Assembly (NCBI RefSeq): GCF_021864535.1
Contig: NZ_JAKJIC010000026.1
Span: forward strand, 1 to 52,984
DNA length: 52,984 nt
From: Oryzibacter oryziterrae
Lineage (GTDB): Bacteria > Pseudomonadota > Alphaproteobacteria > Rhizobiales > Pleomorphomonadaceae
Reading direction: 5' to 3'
Of this stretch, positions 49,662 to 52,984 are shown piece after piece (position 1 is the first letter of the stretch; every line of letters begins with the position of its first letter). The position numbers were made by a program, and so were the translations under genes. Under the pieces are notes generated by a model, which had not been told where the DNA came from, did not search any database, and worked only from the letters and a program-made list of their open reading frames with translations.

Positions 49662-52640
49662 ATGGCACGACAGGACGAAAACGAAGCATTCGCCCGCTCT
49701 TCCTTCCTCTACGGCGGCAACGCCAAGTATATCGAGGAGATCGAGGCCAAGTATCTCAAGGATCCCAAGTCAGTGGATCCGGAATGGGCGGCCTTCTTCG
49801 GCGACCTTTCCGAAGCGACCCATGACGTGGGCGAGAAACGCGGCGCCTCCTGGGCCCGGCCTGACTGGCCGCCCAAGCCGACGGGCGACTGGGTGTCCGC
49901 CCTCGACGGCGACTGGAGCGAGACCGCCAAGAAGGTCGAGAAGAAGATCGAAGCCAAGGCGGCGCCCGCCGGTGGCATCTCCGAGGCTCAGCTGCGCCAG
50001 GCGACCCTCGATTCGGTCCGTGCCATCATGATGATCCGCGCCTATCGCATGCGCGGCCACCTGCACGCCAACCTCGATCCGCTGGATATCGCCAAGAAGC
50101 AGGATCACGAGGAGCTGCATCCCTCGTCCTACGGCTTCACCGAAGCCGACATGGACCGTCCGATCTTCATCGATCACGTGCTCGGGCTCGAATTCGCCAC
50201 CGTGCGGCAGATGATCGAGATCCTGCGCCGCACCTATTGCTCGACGCTGGGCGTCGAGTTCATGCACATCTCGAGCCCCGAGGAAAAGAGCTGGATCCAG
50301 GCCCGCATCGAAGGCCCGGACAAGCACATCGAGTTCACCCGCGAGGGCAAGCGCGCCATCCTCAAGAAGCTGATCGAGGCCGAAGGCTTCGAGAAGTTCC
50401 TCGACGTCAAGTTCACCGGCACCAAGCGCTTCGGCCTCGACGGCGGCGAGTCGCTGATCCCGGCGCTCGAGCAGATCATCAAGCGCGGCGGCAATCTCGG
50501 CGTCAAGGAAGTCGTCGTCGGCATGGCCCACCGCGGCCGCCTCAACGTGCTGACCCAGGTGATGGGCAAGCCGCACCGTGCGCTGTTCCACGAGTTCAAG
50601 GGCGGCTCCTACGCCCCCGACGACGTGGAAGGCTCCGGTGACGTCAAGTATCACCTCGGCGCGTCCTCGGACCGCGAGTTCGACGGCAACAAGGTGCACC
50701 TGAGCCTTACGCCGAACCCCTCGCATCTGGAAATCGTCAATCCGGTGGTGCTGGGCAAGGCCCGCGCCAAGCAGGACCAGACCGCCACGGTCTGGGAAGG
50801 CGACATCATTCCGCTCTCCGAGCGCGTGAAGGTGCTGCCGCTGCTGATCCACGGTGACGCCGCCTTCGCCGGCCAGGGCGTGGTGGCCGAGTGCCTCGGC
50901 CTGTCGGGCCTGCGCGGTCACCGCACCGGCGGTTCGGTGCATTTCATCATCAACAACCAGATCGGCTTCACCACCAACCCGCATTTCTCGCGCTCCTCGC
51001 CCTATCCGTCGGACGTGGCGAAGATGGTCGAGGCGCCGATCTTCCACTGCAACGGCGACGATCCCGAAGCCGTGGTCTTCGCCACGAAGATCGCCACCGA
51101 ATACCGGCAGAAGTTCCACAAGCCTGTTGTCGTGGACATGATCTGCTATCGCCGCTTCGGTCACAACGAAGGCGACGAGCCGGCGTTCACCCAGCCGATG
51201 ATGTACAAGAAGATCCGCAGCCACGATTCGACGCTGCAGATCTATTCCAGGAAGCTGACCGGCGAAGGCGTGGTGACGGCCGATGAGGTTGCCGCCTGGC
51301 AGGCCGAGTTCCGCTCCAAGCTCGACACCGAGTTCGAGGCGGGCCAGGCCTACAAGCCCAACAAGGCCGACTGGCTCGACGGCGCCTGGGCCGGCCTCAA
51401 GGTGGCCGACAGCTTCGACGAACAGCGTCGCGGCCAGTCGGGCGTCAACCTCGACATGCTGCGCGAGATCGGCCTCAAGCTGAACACCGTTCCGCCGACG
51501 CTCAACGTGCACCGCACGATCCAGCGCTTCCTCGACGCCCGCAAGAAGGCGATCGAGACGGGCGAGGGCATCGACTGGGCGCTGGCCGAGGCGCTGGCCT
51601 TCGGCTCGCTGGTGGTCGGCGGTCACAAGATCCGCCTGTCGGGTCAGGACTGCGAACGCGGCACCTTCTCCCAGCGTCACACCGTGCTCTACGATCAGGA
51701 GACCGAGGCGCGCTATATCCCGCTCGCCAACCTGTCGCCCGATCAGGCGCCCTATGAAGTGATCAACTCCATGCTGTCCGAAGAGGCGGTGCTGGGCTTC
51801 GAATATGGCTACTCGCTGGCCCGTCCGAACGCGCTCACTCTCTGGGAAGCGCAGTTCGGCGACTTTGCCAACGGCGCGCAGGTGGTGTTCGACCAGTTCA
51901 TCTCCGGCGGCGAGCGCAAGTGGCTGCGCATGTCCGGCCTCGTCTGCCTCTTGCCGCATGGCTATGAGGGCCAGGGTCCGGAGCATTCCTCCGGTCGCCT
52001 CGAGCGCTGGCTGCAGCTGTGCGCCGAAGACAACATGCAGGTCGCCAACTGCACCACCCCGTCCAACTATTTCCACATCCTGCGCCGTCAGCTGACCCGC
52101 GACTTCCGCAAGCCGCTGATCCTGATGACGCCGAAGTCGCTGCTGCGCCATAAGCGTGCGGTGTCCAAGCTGGAGGAAATGGGCGCCGACACCTCGTTCC
52201 ATCGCCTGCTCTGGGACAATGCTCAGTCGGACCCGGAGACGGTGACGGTCAAGCTGAAGCCGGACGCGGAGATCCGCCGCGTCGTGCTCTGCACGGGCAA
52301 GGTCTACTACGACCTCCTGGAGGAACGCGAGAAGCGCGGCGTCGACGACATCTACCTGTTGCGCGTCGAGCAGCTCTATCCCTTCCCGGCCAAGGCCCTG
52401 GTGGCCGAGCTCAGCCGCTTCCCCAAGGCGGAGTTCGTCTGGTGCCAGGAAGAGCCCAAGAACATGGGTGCCTGGACCTTCATCGACCCGTATCTGGAAT
52501 GGGTGCTCAAGCAGATCGGCGCCAAGGTGCCGCGTGCCCGCTATGCCGGCCGTGCGCCGGCGGCGGCGACCGCCACCGGCCTGATGTCCAAGCACCTGGC
52601 CCAGCTTGCCGCCTTCCTCGACGAAGCGCTCGGCGACTGA
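49662..52640 (+). CDS. sucA: 2-oxoglutarate dehydrogenase E1 component
   Basis: SucA is the thiamine-diphosphate-dependent decarboxylase of the 2-oxoglutarate dehydrogenase complex. The 992-aa product has the N-terminal E2-binding segment (SSFLYGGNAKYIEEIEAKYL), the sequence VVVGMAHRGRLNVLTQVMGK, the ThDP-binding GDAAFAGQGVVAECL and NNQIGFTTN, and the transketolase-like C-terminus with LLPHGYEGQGPEHSSGRLER. The length is slightly above the E. coli enzyme (933). ATG 49662 has no strong ribosome binding site. Confidence 0.98.
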   Translation: MARQDENEAFARSSFLYGGNAKYIEEIEAKYLKDPKSVDPEWAAFFGDLSEATHDVGEKRGASWARPDWPPKPTGDWVSALDGDWSETAKKVEKKIEAKAAPAGGISEAQLRQATLDSVRAIMMIRAYRMRGHLHANLDPLDIAKKQDHEELHPSSYGFTEADMDRPIFIDHVLGLEFATVRQMIEILRRTYCSTLGVEFMHISSPEEKSWIQARIEGPDKHIEFTREGKRAILKKLIEAEGFEKFLDVKFTGTKRFGLDGGESLIPALEQIIKRGGNLGVKEVVVGMAHRGRLNVLTQVMGKPHRALFHEFKGGSYAPDDVEGSGDVKYHLGASSDREFDGNKVHLSLTPNPSHLEIVNPVVLGKARAKQDQTATVWEGDIIPLSERVKVLPLLIHGDAAFAGQGVVAECLGLSGLRGHRTGGSVHFIINNQIGFTTNPHFSRSSPYPSDVAKMVEAPIFHCNGDDPEAVVFATKIATEYRQKFHKPVVVDMICYRRFGHNEGDEPAFTQPMMYKKIRSHDSTLQIYSRKLTGEGVVTADEVAAWQAEFRSKLDTEFEAGQAYKPNKADWLDGAWAGLKVADSFDEQRRGQSGVNLDMLREIGLKLNTVPPTLNVHRTIQRFLDARKKAIETGEGIDWALAEALAFGSLVVGGHKIRLSGQDCERGTFSQRHTVLYDQETEARYIPLANLSPDQAPYEVINSMLSEEAVLGFEYGYSLARPNALTLWEAQFGDFANGAQVVFDQFISGGERKWLRMSGLVCLLPHGYEGQGPEHSSGRLERWLQLCAEDNMQVANCTTPSNYFHILRRQLTRDFRKPLILMTPKSLLRHKRAVSKLEEMGADTSFHRLLWDNAQSDPETVTVKLKPDAEIRRVVLCTGKVYYDLLEEREKRGVDDIYLLRVEQLYPFPAKALVAELSRFPKAEFVWCQEEPKNMGAWTFIDPYLEWVLKQIGAKVPRARYAGRAPAAATATGLMSKHLAQLAAFLDEALGD

Positions 52641-52666
52641 TCCCGGCAACCGAACCTGACACAAGT

Positions 52667-52692
52667 GGCGGGAGCTCAAGCCTCCCGCCTTT
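52667..52692 (+). terminator. Hairpin with short T run between sucA and sucB
   Basis: An 8-bp GC-rich stem (52667-52674 with 52682-52689), loop of 7 nt, followed by TTT. It sits 27 bp after the sucA stop and 40 bp before sucB. Partial termination is possible. Confidence 0.55.
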
Positions 52693-52730
52693 CCCCCGAC
52701 ACGATATTTCAGACGAAAGACGAGACGATC

Positions 52731-52984
52731 ATGGCGACGGAAATTCGCGTTCCGACCCTCGGCGAATCGGTGACGGAAGCCACCATCGGACGCTGGTTCA
52801 AGAAGCCCGGCGAGGCCGTGAAGGCCGACGAGCCGGTGGTGGAGCTCGAGACCGACAAGGTCACCATCGAAGTGCCGGCCCCGGTTGACGGCGTGCTGGC
52901 CGAAGTTCTGGTCAATCCCGGCGAGACCGTCGGCGTCGGCGCGCTGCTCGGCTCGCTGGCCGCCGCCGGCGGCGCCGTTGCCGC
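52731..52984 (+). CDS. sucB: Dihydrolipoyl succinyltransferase E2 (3' end outside the window)
   Basis: Only the first 84 residues are in the window. They form the lipoyl domain of the E2 component: [20 protein letters not shown], and [17 protein letters not shown] with the lipoylated Lys43. The window ends in the Ala/Gly-rich linker. It follows sucA as expected. Confidence 0.95.
   Translation, partial: MATEIRVPTLGESVTEATIGRWFKKPGEAVKADEPVVELETDKVTIEVPAPVDGVLAEVLVNPGETVGVGALLGSLAAAGGAVA

Noticed and set aside
49770-52679. 969-codon open frame on the minus strand opposite sucA
   Set aside because: It is the antisense shadow of a conserved gene, with no recognisable domain or ribosome binding site.

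Overview
The window looks like a chromosomal segment of a GC-rich alphaproteobacterium, most likely of the Hyphomicrobiales (Rhizobiales). Support comes from the gene orders secB-fxsA-Tim44-mltA-smr-HTH, rpsT/mutM/ubiE/ubiB around dnaA and zapE-mdh-sucCDAB, from an AccD without the usual zinc-finger cysteines, and from alphaproteobacterial cell-cycle motifs (GANTC, TTAA-N7-TTAA) near dnaA. A genus cannot be named safely. No tRNA, rRNA, insertion sequence or CRISPR array was seen.

Layout. 1-2.6 kb: 3' part of rph, rdgB and hemW in an overlapping run that ends at a strong bidirectional terminator. 2.6-8.8 kb: envelope and secretion housekeeping genes: secB and fxsA (minus), then timA, mltA, smr and a small HTH regulator (plus), a D-2-hydroxyacid dehydrogenase (minus) and an SH3-domain protein (plus). 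8.8-15.7 kb: folC and accD, a GT4 glycosyltransferase, a leaderless GH28 pectinase-type enzyme, a thiazoline-carboxylate hydrolase-like gene and mtnA. 15.8-23.9 kb: a contiguous replication block on the minus strand (dnaA, dnaN, recF, gyrB), a rhodanese, then a 630-bp gene-free region holding a full CtrA-type site, four GANTC sites and DnaA-box-like sequences; it is a candidate oriC. 23.9-27.7 kb: rpsT and mutM (minus), ubiE and ubiB (plus).

27.8-43.7 kb is the accessory part: a carbohydrate utilisation locus. A LacI-type regulator is divergent from an unrecognised 847-aa protein, a GH105 unsaturated uronyl hydrolase, a complete five-gene Opp-type ABC importer, a two-domain protein with a C-terminal HAD domain, and a GH38 alpha-mannosidase. 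None of the enzymes has an export signal. The inferred model is import of oligosaccharides carrying an unsaturated uronic acid and probably mannose, with breakdown in the cytoplasm. The locus lies between two housekeeping blocks and looks like a catabolic insertion. The 847-aa protein and the N-terminal domain of the HAD fusion are the least explained parts of the window.

43.7-53.0 kb: a small membrane protein, an AprI/Inh-like lipoprotein, zapE, then the TCA-cycle block mdh-sucC-sucD-sucA-sucB (sucB cut by the window edge). This block has several palindromes before mdh, a long leader hairpin before sucC, and hairpin-plus-T elements after sucD and after sucA that could tune the subunit ratio.
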